A DNA stretch of 64,000 nucleotides from Caprimulgus europaeus (GCA_907165065.1 OU015544.1:3336001-3400000); one strand, 5' to 3'. Positions 43,619 through 55,864 are shown, numbered from the stretch's first letter. The notes: generated from the letters alone by a model not told the origin. A program made the numbers and translations.

Positions 43619-43960
43619 CCTGCACCTCTCACCGGCAACCCGGCTCCCCGCCCGGCCTCACCCGGCCCGCTCCGTTCCGTCCCGCCCCTCGCCAGGCCCG
43701 GCCCGCAGCCGGCACCAAGCGAGGCGGCGGCGCTGCGGGAGCCGCTGCCACTGCTGCCGCGCAGTCGCACCGCCTCCCCTCCGCCCCCGAGCCGGGGAGG
43801 AGGAGGTGCCGGTGCGCAGGCGCGGGGGGACCCCCGCCCTTCCCGCCAAGGGCTGGGCCGTGCGGCGGGCTCCCCTCAGGGCGGGCTCCCCTCAGGGCGG
43901 GCTCCCCCTCAGGGCTCCAGCCTGGAGAGTTCGGCTCCATCCCTCACACCGCCAGCAGCC
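43200..43960. promoter_or_regulatory. CpG-island promoter of GDPD1
   Basis: The CpG-rich island covers GDPD1 exon 1 and its upstream side. An NRF1-like element (gtgcgcaggcgc) lies near 43,811, and a GC-rich tandem repeat at 43,866-43,917. No TATA box is evident. The 273-codon frame at 43,151-43,972 on the plus strand is antisense to exon 1 and is a GC artefact. Confidence 0.7.
43866..43917. repeat. 17-bp GC-rich tandem repeat (about 3 copies)
   Basis: The unit gggcgggctcccctca is repeated directly about three times, the last copy with an extra C. It lies 250-300 bases upstream of the GDPD1 ATG. Each copy contains a GGGCGGG Sp1-type core. Confidence 0.8.
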
Positions 43961-45274
43961 ACGGCTCGTTAATAAACGCCGCCAGCCATTTCCAATGGGC
44001 TGCTTTAATTTCGTATTTCCCTTTCCCCGCTGCCTGTAGCGCGGCCGCATCTCCGAGAGATAACTGTTCTCTGTAGTGCTTTTCATTTTATTAATTGCGC
44101 TCGGGCATCGCTAAGTGCTCGGTAAATTAAATTAATTAAGGGGTGCAGAGGGAGGTGCTGTCTGCTTCACAGAGGGAGGTGTTTTCCACATCCAGCTGAT
44201 CAGAGATGTCTTCTGCTGAACAGAAACCAGGTCTCAACTCTGGTCCTGCAGTATAATTACTGCATTGTAACAATTGGCAAATTACATTTTGTATACATGC
44301 AAATTAAAAACAAATATTCTAGAACTTAAATTAGGTCTCAGCATACAGCCACTATCACTAATACATCTTACCACAACAAAAAGTTAGAAGTTGATTTACT
44401 GTGAGTAATTATTTGGCACCAACAGCCAAAGCTGGCAGGATTTAAGTTACCTTTCAATACATCATGCAGCGCATCTGTAGTATAATTCCCCAAACTCCCT
44501 CAATTTTAGATTCAAACTGTGCCAAAACTGTCCTTTTAGCAACCAAAAGACTCACTGCAAGTCAAGCCATACTGACAATTAAGCTGCAGTTGCTTATAAT
44601 GAATGAGCTCATACAGCTCTAAATTTTCCACAAATTTACCAGCAGGTTTAGTTTCCAAAGACATGTCATTCCAAAACACAAAATAAATTCAGCCTTTTAA
44701 CAAAACCTGATCAAATACAGTAAAATATTTCAACTCTATATAGGTAAGCACAGCTTCTGGCTATCGTGTTAATACAAATCAGAACTGCAATGCCAAAGAC
44801 AAGATCAAATAAACCATTTCTCACATCAGCACATTAAAAGCATCAACTGTTTACATAGAAATAGCTTGTTTAGAAACACAGAAAAGATTCTGCCCATCAT
44901 TGTCTCAATATGACAAAGAAAACTCTTGATTTCAAAGGCAATGCTAATTTTAAAATATTCCTAAATATGTAGGTAGAAAGATACGATGGGGAAAAGAACT
45001 ACTATCAAAATATCTAGTAATACAGGCTTAGTATATTGTGGTAACCAGCTTTTATTTTTTACATATGAAAATTTAATAAACAGAAAATTTACATGTCTTC
45101 TGGATTCCTTTATCTGCTTTTGAGATCAGACCTTATTTTCAATCTATGTTCCAGTGACCTACGTTGGGCTTCACCAGATCAGTGATAGCTGTTGGGTAAC
45201 AGACATTAATCAAAATCCGTTATTTGGATCAAAGATAGTATTTTAAAACTAAAACCAATCGATCAGAATAATTC
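43961..45274. other. Intergenic SMG8-GDPD1 with SMG8 3'UTR
   Basis: This is AT-rich DNA with no coding signal. The SMG8 3'UTR runs from 45,274 downwards. A minus-strand AATAAA at 45,051-45,056, about 220 bases past the stop codon, is the first plausible poly(A) signal. The rest separates the SMG8 end from the GDPD1 promoter. Confidence 0.5.
45051..45056 (-). terminator. Candidate poly(A) signal of SMG8
   Basis: The minus strand reads AATAAA 219 bases downstream of the SMG8 stop codon. It is the first canonical hexamer after the stop. Use is inferred, not shown. Confidence 0.4.
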
Positions 45275-48200
45275 TTATTGTGTAATCGCTTTCAGTATTC
45301 CTCGGAGAACTTTGTAACTCATTAATTGTTGGCTTTCCTTGGGAGGAAAGCAGGGTCCACGTTCTGTCACGTATGCGTAAGGAAACCTAAGCACCCACAG
45401 TCCATCTGATGGAAGGGTTATTTCCTGCTTCTCAGGGTAAAACACAGGACAAGGTGGTGGCCCTGGCTGAACCTGAAAACAAAAGGAAATATAAGTAGAT
45501 AATCAAACATCATTAGAATAAAATAAACCCCCCAAAATTTAACAGCAAACTGAATCCAAGGAAGTCTCTTAAGTGTTCCCTACAACCAGGTTCTTATCCA
45601 CTTGAGCACGCTCCAGGGAACCATTCTGCTGTTACAAAACATCCATAAACTTCCTATTTTATGGCGGTGAAGACGCTGAATTTACAGCTGCAGATGAGCT
45701 CCTACCAGAGATCCACAACACAAACACAAGCCAGTCGCCTCTCAGGCAGCAAACAGTGTTTAACAGTGGATTTCAATACTGCAGCACAGAATTCCCTGAG
45801 CTGTTACCCCACTCTAAAATAACATGAATTTTTAAAGATTTCAGCAACATTTAACAGGCCTCTTGTATAATTCATATTAAGAGATTCAGAAAGTCTTATT
45901 CACGCGAGGAACTGATGTGTGGAACCCACAACTCACACAAGAATGGATTTGCCAAATAAAACCACACCCTCAGGAGTCAAAAGCTGCGACACAGAAGAGC
46001 AAAATAAGTATCAGCACAAACTGAACCTTCAGTTTTCGCCTGCTCCAAACAGTAACATGATAAATTGCAAACCACACTGAAATATTGGTGTTGGTGTCAG
46101 GGTTCAGTCAGTATTCTCCCTTTAATGTCTAAAACAAAGCAGGTTTGTATCTGAGTAAATTGAAGGTAGAAGAAGCCAACTCCACTGTTTTGTGATTCAG
46201 TATTAAGGACCTTGTGGCACTTCCCAAATAGCTCAAACGGTTAAAAAATGTCCCAAATCTGCCCTCCCAACACTCATATGGATACTTTTTGTGCTGATTG
46301 TTGTTATTCAGTGATTCTACTTTACAATGAACACCAATTTTCTTGCTGTAGTCTAACAAATAATAAGAACTTATGTGCACACCGTATTTCATATAGCAGT
46401 AACTGAAGGAAAATACTTTTTAAGGTAGTAAAATACAAACAAGTGTAAGTGTTCATGGAGCTTTTTCTCCTGTTTTTTCAAATACACATTTGAAAATAGG
46501 GTAAAAAGAAAATATCTCTAACTTAAAAAACCACCACCTTTGCACCTCCTAAATTCCAAAGGTAACTAATAATAATTAACCTCAGCAATGAGTCACTGCC
46601 TTTCTCTGTGACGTTTAAAATGACAAATTCATTCTTATAGTCATTACTCACTGGTTATCTTTTTAAAAGGAATAAATTATTACAGTATGGAATGTTCTTA
46701 ATTCATCCTTGATAAAATATTTTTTAAAGCTTATTTTGTACAAAGTATAAAGCTGGCAAAAGCCAATACTGAAGTTAAAAAACTGTTTATAAAACAGATA
46801 CTTTTGGCAACTTCTGCGTCAGAGAACTTCACTGAAGTTGGTTTGAGCAGTTTTTTGTAGCACCCTCTGATACCCTTTGCCTATCACCCTCCTTCCTTCT
46901 GGTCCAGCAATTAATGTTGCAACAAACCAACCTGTCCTCTCCAGTTGGAACGCTCCCTCTTCCATTTCTTACCTGGGGCGTTAACGTGATCTGCAGTGGC
47001 GCGTCAGGAACCACCACAAAGAGTCTCATGAACTGAGCGTAATGTGGCTTGAGCCCTCGTCCCTGGGTCGAGGACAGGATGTACAGCGGCATGTCCGAAT
47101 TGAGGGCTTTGATGGCGGATTCCTTTGGGCCCCCTCCCATCACTTTCATCACCTTATCGGGCCCTGAGCACATGAACCTCCTACCACGTGCGTCTTCGTA
47201 CTCAAATCCTACGAAAGCTCGAGCTATGTCGTCTCGCCGTCTTCCTCTTCCCATCACAACCGCGCTTCTTTTTCCAGGAACAGCCTTGTTAGGGGCAGGC
47301 CAGGAATTGGTATCCAAGTCTCCTTCATCTTCAGTTCTCGTCCTGATGACAATGTCCCAAGGCATTAAATAGTTCGTTCCTGGGATAAAGCCTTGTTGAT
47401 CTAAGCCTGTGTGGAAGTTATAAGCCTTAGCAGGCCCCAGCTTAACCAGTGACCAACTGGAGAATTTGGGCAAAAGGCCTTTGGGGCAATTAGAATGGAG
47501 CATCCCAGGGAGGTACTCGACAGTGGACGCCTGGCGATCTACCAGGCTTGGCCTTTTCTCACTTTTGGAGTCCCCACTCTGCCCATGGCTTTCTGCGTTG
47601 TCCCCAGCACCCTGGGTGTCAGGCGGGTAGGTGCCCAAGCTGCCTGTGGACTGACCCAGGCTGAGGGCTAAGCTCAGACCTGTGCTTTCTCCCTGAGTCT
47701 GAGGTTCTTTTTCTTTAAGTTTCTCAATCTCGCCTTCCAGAGGGGCAGGAGATGACTCATCCCGAGCAGGTGCTGGATCAGGTGTGCTTGGCTGAAACAC
47801 AGGAAAGTTGATGTGTTCCAGTTTCCCACAGCATTTTTCTTCCAGGAGCTATGAGAAAGAAAGTGAGATTAACTTTCCCATCTTCTGTCTCAGAGATGAG
47901 GGAGTTCAGAGTCATAACATTTGGCAGCTACCATAAAGATTCAAGAGGTTTGTGCTACATATAAGAACCAAAGCAACGATGGGACTACAGCCCAGAGACA
48001 TGATGGATTTAATATTCACATGAACCAACACACTTGGAAGTGTAAACAGATGCTCCTGTGTGTGTGCACTGGTGAAGATTGGATCTACCCACTCTGGTCA
48101 GCCCCTCGTGCAAACAATTTCTGCTCCCATAAATATCTCCCCCCAACAACATTTACAAGTCGATAAGGTTAAGAGGAAACTTACCTGTAGTCACTTCAGA

Positions 48201-50748
48201 ATACAGACTTTGCTGATGAAGCAAAAGCACTGCTTGAAGCAAGAGAGAACTAATAGTTACCTGGTAAAAGTCATAATTGGCTGCTTTGATATCAAAGGGA
48301 TCATCCCGAGGAGCTTGTTTCCTTCCACAGTTACAGGCACCAGTGGAACGAGCCCGGCTGTTGTGGTACAGAACTGGAGGATTTCTGTCTGCTTCTGGCT
48401 TTTCCCCTGAAAGCAAAACCAATCAGTCCCTAGATAAACTGCTCACCATTTCTAGAGATTCTTTAATTCCCTCCATCCACTGCTTCCTCCTTGATATATA
48501 CCTATGCAAAATTATTTGCCAGCAACACCAGTTTGTCAGGCAACTCCTTCCCTTTCCCACATTTAATACAAAGTTCCAGTGGAGCTTATACCACTAAACC
48601 GAATCTTGTTTTTACAACCTCTTCCTAAAAGCCATAAAATTCTTCTGCCTGCAATAAACGTATCTCAGTTTCTATTCCTGGATTAACATCAATCAAGCTG
48701 TTTAAAAAAAAGAGGGGGCACTTAGGCTTCCTAGAGACCTTTTATTCTTACACATCTCGTTAGAAGGACTCCAGTGGAATGTCTCTAATTAGCAAGGCAG
48801 AATCAAAGTTACCACTAAAATCACAGTTACACTCGCTCCTAAACATTACTCAACACGAAGGAAACCTGCACAACGGCTCTGCTCTAATTAATCCCACTGT
48901 ACAAAGATGAAGCTTTAAAGCTGCCCGAGCTTTCATCTTCCATAAACATGCAAGAGTTGGCGTTTTCAGCCAAAAAGAAGACATATTAAAGCAGACACAA
49001 AATTAAACCACGAGATCCAAGAACAAACGAGCTTCTTTACCTGCTTTTGGGAGCAGATGAAACTTATGCACGCAGTGCTGGTCAGTCAAGCTCCGCTCTT
49101 CGCAAAGCTGGTGCCCGTTGCTCCAGAACTTGTAGCAGTCCTCGTTCAGCTGCATGGCGTACTTGTGGAAGGCCGGGCCGCGGGCGTGCTGACTGTACAC
49201 GCGCAGAGCCTGCGCCAGCTGGTTCTTATGGACCGTCATGGTGTAATTGTGGGGCAGGTTGGACTGATACGCGCTGTGGGCCATGGGGAGAGCTTTCTGG
49301 CAACGGTTTTCTGAAAATTTGGTGTCTATATCCAAATAGCTTTCCAAGACTTTGATACTGCTCATGATTTTTGAGCTGAGTTCCCCAGTAAGAGAGGTCG
49401 GGTCATCATCTTTGCCTTCAATGGTCACTTCATACAGTTTTAAAGCTGCAGCAACCCACTTCTGGTAGGTTGGGAGCTCAAAGTGAGAGGGCTGGGGGTT
49501 CCTCCCCACGCTGTCATCAAAGCCCTTCTTGCTGAGCACCAGCTCCACGTGCTGCCACAAAAACTCCTTGAGGGTGCAGTCCACAAGCTGTCCAGACGAG
49601 CTGGAGCTGCTGCTGCTGCTCTCTGCATGGAAGGACAGCTGCTGCCTGCCATGCCGCATCATCTGATACCTCCTGGGTCCTGACAGAGTGGGAGCCAGCA
49701 GCGAATCAGGCTCTCTCATGGTGCAGTTGTTCCTGAGTTGCTCTAGAAGTATGGCCACTGGATCATCTCCATCCTGGGCCCCACCAGCCACGATGTAGAC
49801 GAAAGCCTGGTTAGCAGGCACAGTGAACAGGCAGTTGATGCTCTGGTTGGTCAGCACCCTGCTCTTGCGGAAGATGCGGTAGATCTGATCCTCCAGAGCA
49901 TGTTGCAACCTCCTCTTGGGAGAGTGCTTCTTGGGGGGTGGCTTTTCCAGGTGACCGCAGGGGTCCTGGCCCCTGCTTGGGAGGGGATCCACCTTCAAGG
50001 CTCCATTAAGCTGGAAGAGGAAGAGAAGACGTGGAGGGCACGGCCTGCAGTTGAGCTTCCACTCCTTGCCGACCGGACAGTCTTTGATGGCAGCCTTCAG
50101 GGAGGGCAGGACCTTCTGCCGCAGCCCGTCCAGCGCCCTGAAGACGCGGTCGTAGGTGATGTCGAAGGAGCAGGTGGGATGCACCAGCAGCAGGATGTGG
50201 CAGACGGAGAAGAGGTAGAGGAGGCTCAGGCAGTGCAGCTTCTCCTGGTGCTTCCAGAACTCGTGGGCCTCGGCATGAGGCAGTGGGCCCGGGCCTCCGG
50301 AGGGGTGTCCGGGCCCGGCCTCCCTGCTCTCGGCCGCCGCCAGGTCCCCGCAGGCCCGCAGCAGCTGCGGGGTGTCGCAGATGGAGGTGAGCACCAGGTA
50401 GAGCACCCGGCTCTCCTGGCTGTAGTAAGCCTGCAGCTGGTTGTAGTCCTTGGTCATCGGATCGACCTCCTGCCCCGGGGCATCGTCCGTCAGCTCGGGG
50501 TCCTCCTCCCCGAAGAGGGGGAAGACCTGCCGGTCACAGACGGTGCTCACCAGGGCCTCCTTCTCCGAGCAGAGCTGCAGCGCCGTCTTCCCGAAGATGC
50601 CGACCACGCACACCTCCTCATCGCCCGCCGCGCCCGGCCCCGTTCCCGGCCCCGCCGCCGCGTTCCCGCTCCCCTCGGAGGCAGCAGCCGTGGCGCTTAG
50701 CAGCAGCTCCCGCAGGCTCATGGGCCCCACACCCGCCGCCGGCCCCAT
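45275..50748 (-). CDS. SMG8: SMG8, nonsense-mediated mRNA decay factor (complete)
   Basis: Four exons: 50748-49041, 48406-48261, 47848-46973, 45472-45275. They sum to 2,928 nt, or 975 aa plus TAA (human 991 aa); all introns are GT-AG with matching phases. SMG8 binds SMG9 and the kinase SMG1 (SMG1C complex) and holds SMG1 inactive until UPF1 is engaged in decay of mRNAs with premature stops. The N-terminal G-like fold carries VVGIFGKT (residues 48-55), a P-loop-like motif. Further marks are a serine run in exon 1, the strongly conserved FDDSVGRNPQPSHFELPTYQ stretch, cysteine and arginine-rich sequence in exon 2, an acidic, low-complexity insert opening exon 3, and the conserved C-terminus MSYKVLRGILKAITQ. 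The ATG at 50,748 (MGPAAGVGP) has a purine at -3 and G at +4. In-frame ATGs upstream (50,769 and 50,826) are less likely because the family starts close to SLRELL. Confidence 0.97.
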
Positions 50749-50935
50749 GGCTCCCGCGGACAGCGGCATGGCCCTGTCCGGCCCCTCTCCGCTCCGCCCG
50801 GAAGCGGCGGGGCCTCGGCCCCGCACATGCGCTGCCCGGCCTCGGGGAGCGGGCGGGGCGGGGCGCGATCGTGAGCGGCGCTTCCAGGGGCGGTACCAGC
50901 CAGAATCGGGGTGTACGGGGTGAGCGTTTTAATTT
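50300..50935. promoter_or_regulatory. CpG-island promoter of SMG8
   Basis: CpG-dense sequence spans the start of SMG8 exon 1 and its leader. An NRF1-like element (cgcacatgcgct) lies at about 50,822, just upstream of the ATG on the minus strand. There is no TATA box. Composition falls abruptly to AT-rich at 50,936, where inverted-repeat arm A begins. Confidence 0.65.
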
Positions 50936-51248
50936 ATACCAGGATTTAAGAATAGAAATTCTATTCTCTGTAAAACATTTGGATGCATAAAATATCCCCA
51001 GAGCGTTTTAACTTAACAACAGTCTCAAGAAGAGCGCAGGACATAGGAGTACAGATGAAGAGCAACGTTTGTGATGCCGCAGGGAACTTTGTCTCTTCCA
51101 ACAGCCAGTTCTCAATATCTGAAAGCACAGCACAGCTCTTTCTATTTTTTCTTTCTTTTTTTTTTAATCTTTTCCATCAGCAGGGCAGGCAGAAGGGCGG
51201 CTGTCACACAGGGGAGCTCTGCAGTGCCTTTAGGGACTGGCCCAAGGA
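50936..51248 (+). repeat. Inverted-repeat arm A (partner 58,619-58,943)
   Basis: About 313 bases align to the reverse complement of 58,619-58,943. Identity is roughly 90% over most of the length, with a 52-base block (about 51,047-51,098) without mismatch and a divergent T-rich spacer. It sits directly upstream of the SMG8 promoter and about 1 kb past the PRR11 stop. I do not recognise it as a known repeat family. Confidence 0.9.
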
Positions 51249-52245
51249 GCATTGAGACAAGTGAAACGCTGGGACACACAACAGGGACTGGAAGGGCTGA
51301 AGGAAAAGCCAGGCTCCCCTCGGGACCGGCTGTAGCCGAGACCCCGCCAAGGCAGAAGGGCTGCCAGGGCTGCCACATACACCTCATCTCAGGGGAGGAG
51401 ACCCACCATGGGAACACTCTGCTGTAACCCAGGAGCAACCAGGCAGCGTGGCAGCTGAGCACTGGCCAGCACGTCACCATCCACGCTGGGAACCTCACAC
51501 CCCAAGTTTTCCATCCTGCAATGCTGCGACCCAATAAAGGCACGGGGCAGGCAGGAGGGCAGCACTCCACAGACGATGCCAAGATGCCACAAGAATGATG
51601 TCACAGTCTGGTGTCACCTCTCTGCAAAGCAGCCTCACCACATCCTCATCCCGACCAGGAGCCACAGTCCAGGCTGGTGGCCTGTCCAGCACCGCAGCTG
51701 CGGGTGGGGTCAACTTTGAAGGAGGTTTTTAATGTGCCAGTGAGCTGACACCAGCCCAAAGCGACACACATTGCAATTGCTTCATACAGTCCTACCCACA
51801 TAACCAAACTGTTTGTGGAAACTTGCAGCCTTTCACTTTAATAACATCAAAGTGCTAAACTGCTGCTTTTTCTTTGAACCTGTCTAATTACCATCAAGAT
51901 CTTTGTTAAAAAAAAAGGTAAACAATACTGAATTTCAGCAAACATACACATATTTATATTATCAGCAGCACCAGTGCTGGGAACATAATTGTCCCTGTTT
52001 CAGCAGCAGCCAGGTAGCAAAAGACTTGGGAAATTCAATTTTTTTTTCCATTAAGAAAGAAGATGCAACCAGATTTGCACACGAGAAAGATGCTGCCTTT
52101 AAGAAGCAGAAATCTGCTACAGGGGGTATCATATGTCCCATTCTCATGCACTAGATTTACTTACAAATACATATGCCTGAGCAAGATAAAAATGTGATTC
52201 AAGCAGCTTCCTGACCACAAATTAAAAATACATTGTTCCATTAAC
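51249..52245 (-). other. Intergenic SMG8-PRR11 with PRR11 3'UTR
   Basis: About 1 kb without coding signal. It must contain the PRR11 3'UTR on the minus strand. No canonical AATAAA was seen on that strand near the stop; ATTAAA variants occur near 51,838 and inside arm A. Distances are short, so PRR11 transcripts may end close to the SMG8 promoter. Confidence 0.45.
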
Positions 52246-55200
52246 CTACTTTTGTTCATCAAAGCTGTTTGCAGCGCTTAACCGGGCAGGAGAGGGACTC
52301 TTTGGATGAGCCATCTGTCAAAACAAGAAAGAGGTCTGATCTCAGAGTATGAACTTGGTACTAACTGTGTCTGAGATAAAAGACAGTGCAATTCTTAATT
52401 GACACCACGAAAGAAAACAGACACAGCAATTCCTTAAAATGAATGACATTGTTACCCCTCAGATTTTGTTCTCCTGGAAACTGGAAGGATGAAGTTAGAG
52501 ATCACATTGAGGCACTAAAGGAGCCATCAAAAAAGCAACTTTTCCTTTTATTGTTGTCAAATAACCTGCTAGAAGACAGGCAATGGCATTTTCATCCTGC
52601 AGTTTCCTTACCATTAAAATGGGAATCAGTAAAACAAACACTCTTATTTGTGGGTACTTGGGGCTTTTGGAGGAGGATTATGGAGAGACTGTGATCCTGT
52701 GGACTTTACAGTTTATCATTCCAAAAAAAGAAAGAGACCATGACTTGCCTGAAATTTGCGCCGTAGTGCCTGTGTCATTATTGGTGTCAGCCCAGACCCA
52801 CATTCAATATTTTCTTTATTATTTAGTGGAGTGCCACCAGGACTTCTGAAAAGATTGGAAACACAGGAATTATGATTAGTTATCTATTTATTTCCTAGAA
52901 AAACAAAACAAGAGAATAGAAAAGAACTTGCCTCTGTATATTGACTTTCCGAAGGTGTTTCCGAAGATCTAACTGATTTTTAAGAGGGGTACTGAAAGAA
53001 CAAAACAAATGGTTAAAATTTTCCACTCTGTAAACAATGTCAATCACTGTCTAGAACAGAAAAATCTAATATCAAAGAAAGGAAGAAAGTGTCTTACATT
53101 AAGGGGTTTGTAATATGAGTTGATGGCTTGGATTTAGGCCTCAGACTAACACTCTGTAAATCTGAAACTGTAATTAATGCCCTTTGTGTCTTCACTGGTG
53201 ATTCTGCCTAAAGTGAGAAAAGAAATGTTACCACAAATAAACTTTAGAAACTCTCACTGACCTTAAGGCTATTTGATATTTATCCTCTGAAAGACTTCTA
53301 TGGTTTATGGCTTTTATGTTTTTTTGAATTATTAAGATTTTAATATGCCTTGGACAAAAATAGATTTATTTATTTAAAATAACCCCAAACTTCTGCAAAC
53401 AAGATTTCAGCTGGGCAAAAGAAAACCTAAAATCTATCAATAACACAGACATGAAGCTACATGGAAATTTTGTGCTTCCATGTAATGTCAAATTAAGAGA
53501 AGTGTCCTGCATGCCAGCCAAGACTGGAGTCAGTAATTTTATTTCTTCACTCCAAATGGCCACATGCAGAATTAGAAGGATTACTTACAGCTGACCACTG
53601 GGTTTTTGGAAGAGAATTAATTTATAGAACAAATTCTATGAGGGGCTAAGACAAGCATTGCAGGAAATACACCAGTTCCAGGGTGGAGTTTGCCCAATAC
53701 ACCACCATCCATTTATCCACATGTCCTCCAGTTTACCTTGTCCATCCTCAGGTTGCTGTCTGTCTTCTTCAGTTTAACGTTCAGGAGATCTTTGAGCGTG
53801 ATCTGCATCGGCCCATCTTTTTTCAGTGATGGTGCCTGAAGACAAAAGTGATTAGAAGGGAAATTATGATCAGCAAGTGACTGAGCATTCACAAAGACAC
53901 ATGTTCCTGATGAAACCATGTCCAAAGAACCTAGCCATGAGTAAAGAAATAGAGGCATGTTTTATTCCCTACCAGAAGTGCTTTAGAGCCGTTGCCCCGT
54001 TTGAGGAGGAGCGGTGCTGGAGGCAGTTTTGGTGGAGGCAGTGGTGGTGGTGGTGGTGGAGGAGGAAGAGGTGGAGGGGGTGCAGATACAGGCTGCAGCT
54101 GTATTTCAGAAGAACCAGATACTGGTGCTGGTGGACCTATCTGCATTTGTACAGGAGCACCCAGAACTGGTTTATTACACCTTTGACAAAGAGAATTTTC
54201 TGAAGACAAAGATGCAGTTCCACTCATCTGAAAACAAAACAAATAAATAAGAGAATATTAAATCCACTAGCAAAAGTAGATGGAATTTCAGAGAACAGAG
54301 GTGCTGGCTTCAGTTGACCCAGAAAGACAGAAAAAGCCTTTTCTGAGACTCGCCAGCAAACCAGTTCCCTCTGACTATGAAATAACTGCAGTTTGGTAAT
54401 GCTGAATGCAAAGAAGAGGTGAAACACTGCCCAACGAGAAGCTCTTCAGATTTCAGTTTCTCTGCACTGACCACAGTTCCTTACACAAGTAACATTACCC
54501 TGCACCACCGAGACTGAGACTGACCTGGAGCATTCCTTGTAGTCTGGAAAATTCCGTTTCCAACTTTTCCAGCTGCTCTCTGAATGTATTTAGCTCCCTT
54601 AAGTAGATTTGTGATGGAAATATGGTGTCTTTAACCACTTTAAAACTCTAAGCATAAAAAAGAAAACAGATAGATGTTTTCACCAAGTTATATTTCCAAA
54701 GACAGAGCTATGACTACTACTCAACATTCTATCACAAGGTCTTCTCATTGTAGTCAATGATAAAAAAAGATAAAAAATAAAAATTTTCATCAAATATTTC
54801 CTTGTCAGGAGCCCAAGGAATGACTTTCCCAAAACAAACAAACAAAAAAACCTCCACCAACAAAACCAAAAAATCTTTATCTATGAATTCTAAAGTATAA
54901 CTCACATTTGACCTGAAAAAGTCACACTAATTTCTGCTATGGAAGACTGCAGCCTCTGTCACTGCAAATCCCCCTGATACTGCAATAAAACCCCTACAAT
55001 TTTATTTATTCATTTAACGTTCACAGTGGCCTTGACACTTATTCCTTCAACAGTAAACACAAAATATACTTTAGATATTTCAACAGACATAACTAAATGG
55101 ACAGCTCAGTTCTCAAATCTGACCGTGTATCCTGCACCTGAGCGCTAGGAACGACCTCACACGGTGGTAAAAGTAGAGAAGGAGAAAATTTACCTGTGCA

Positions 55201-55864
55201 ACCGTGTTCTGGCACCAACAATACAAAAATGATGCTGTTGTTGTAAAGGGTTTTACCACATTTTTTACACTGGGCAAGGCTAATGACCAGAGTGAGGACA
55301 GATGGCTTGGGACAGGTGATGTGTTCAGAGGAAGATCACTTGCTGACCTGGGACAGAACATTTCAGAATGAGGCCATAATATATTTATCATTTCAGCCTT
55401 TAAAAAAAGTTACCTGTGACCAATCATCCAGAAATTACAAGTACCAGCAACTGCAGGTGACAACAGTGTAAACATGAGCACAGAGACCAGGAAAGACCAA
55501 GATACATTTCAACAAAAGGGGGGAAAAATAATAATATTTGCAATACATTTTTATCCCAACTGCTTTTCCTGTTCATTAAAGTTAATGATAGAGTACTAGA
55601 AGAAGATATACAAGATGAAACAATTTCACAGCATCCATGTCAGGATGTAGATAGGCTTCAAAAACAATTGTTACCTCAGTTCCTTGTACCATCAGGACCA
55701 AACAGCTGACCCAGAAATTGAGTTAAAAGGAAAAGTTTGAACCAAGCCACTTACTGTGGAGAAGGACAACCTGGGCCCTGGGAGTTTGCAGCTTCTCCTT
55801 TTTTTCCTGCTAGAAATTTCGCTCTGGCTCTCTGTTTTCGCCGGCGTTTCTTATACTTTGCCAT
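52246..55864 (-). CDS. PRR11: PRR11, proline-rich protein 11 (complete coding region)
   Basis: Nine coding exons: 55864-55755, 55347-55194, 54647-54525, 54227-53973, 53835-53737, 53207-53098, 52991-52932, 52845-52749, 52314-52246. Total 1,077 nt, 358 aa plus TAG; human has 360 aa. The start [17 protein letters not shown] is strongly basic. Exon 2 carries a WCQN motif shared with the human protein; exon 3 reads VVKDTIFPS and is followed by a coiled-coil-like segment. Exon 4 has CQRC (143-146) and a proline tract (about 179-201). Exon 5 has [15 protein letters not shown], exon 7 DLRKHLRKV, exon 8 [13 protein letters not shown], and the end is SFDEQK. PRR11 works in S to G2/M progression and in actin and chromatin organisation. 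The donors after exons 7 and 8 are GC, not GT; the frame and family match require them. The N-terminal 80 residues are much more divergent than the C-terminal half. Confidence 0.95.
52575..52632 (-). mobile_element. MIR-like SINE relic (reverse) in PRR11 intron 8
   Basis: The plus strand reads cagtttccttaccattaaaa then tgggaatca, which resembles the reverse complement of the MIR core. It is short and old, and lies about 120 bases from PRR11 exon 8. Confidence 0.4.
54000..54070 (-). repeat. Coding GGT/GGA-type triplet run (PRR11 proline tract)
   Basis: On the plus strand this is a run of gtg/gga triplets. On the coding minus strand it is CCN codons giving the PRR11 proline tract. Such tracts change length easily, so number of prolines is likely variable between species. 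Confidence 0.8.

Noticed and set aside
43151-43972. 273-codon plus-strand frame
   Set aside because: It lies in the GDPD1 CpG island, antisense to exon 1, is rich in Ala, Pro, Arg and Gly, and matches no family. It is a GC artefact.
49900-50700. 266-codon plus-strand frame
   Set aside because: Exactly antisense to the conserved SMG8 exon 1; its openness is a shadow of the real gene's codon use.
50983-51255. 90-codon frame in arm A resembling a 94-codon frame in arm B (58,601-58,885, minus), suggesting a duplicated small protein
   Set aside because: Over the 53 well-aligned codons nearly every nucleotide difference changes an amino acid (about 11 replacement versus 1 silent). That is not the pattern of a protein under selection; the shared frame follows from sequence identity alone.
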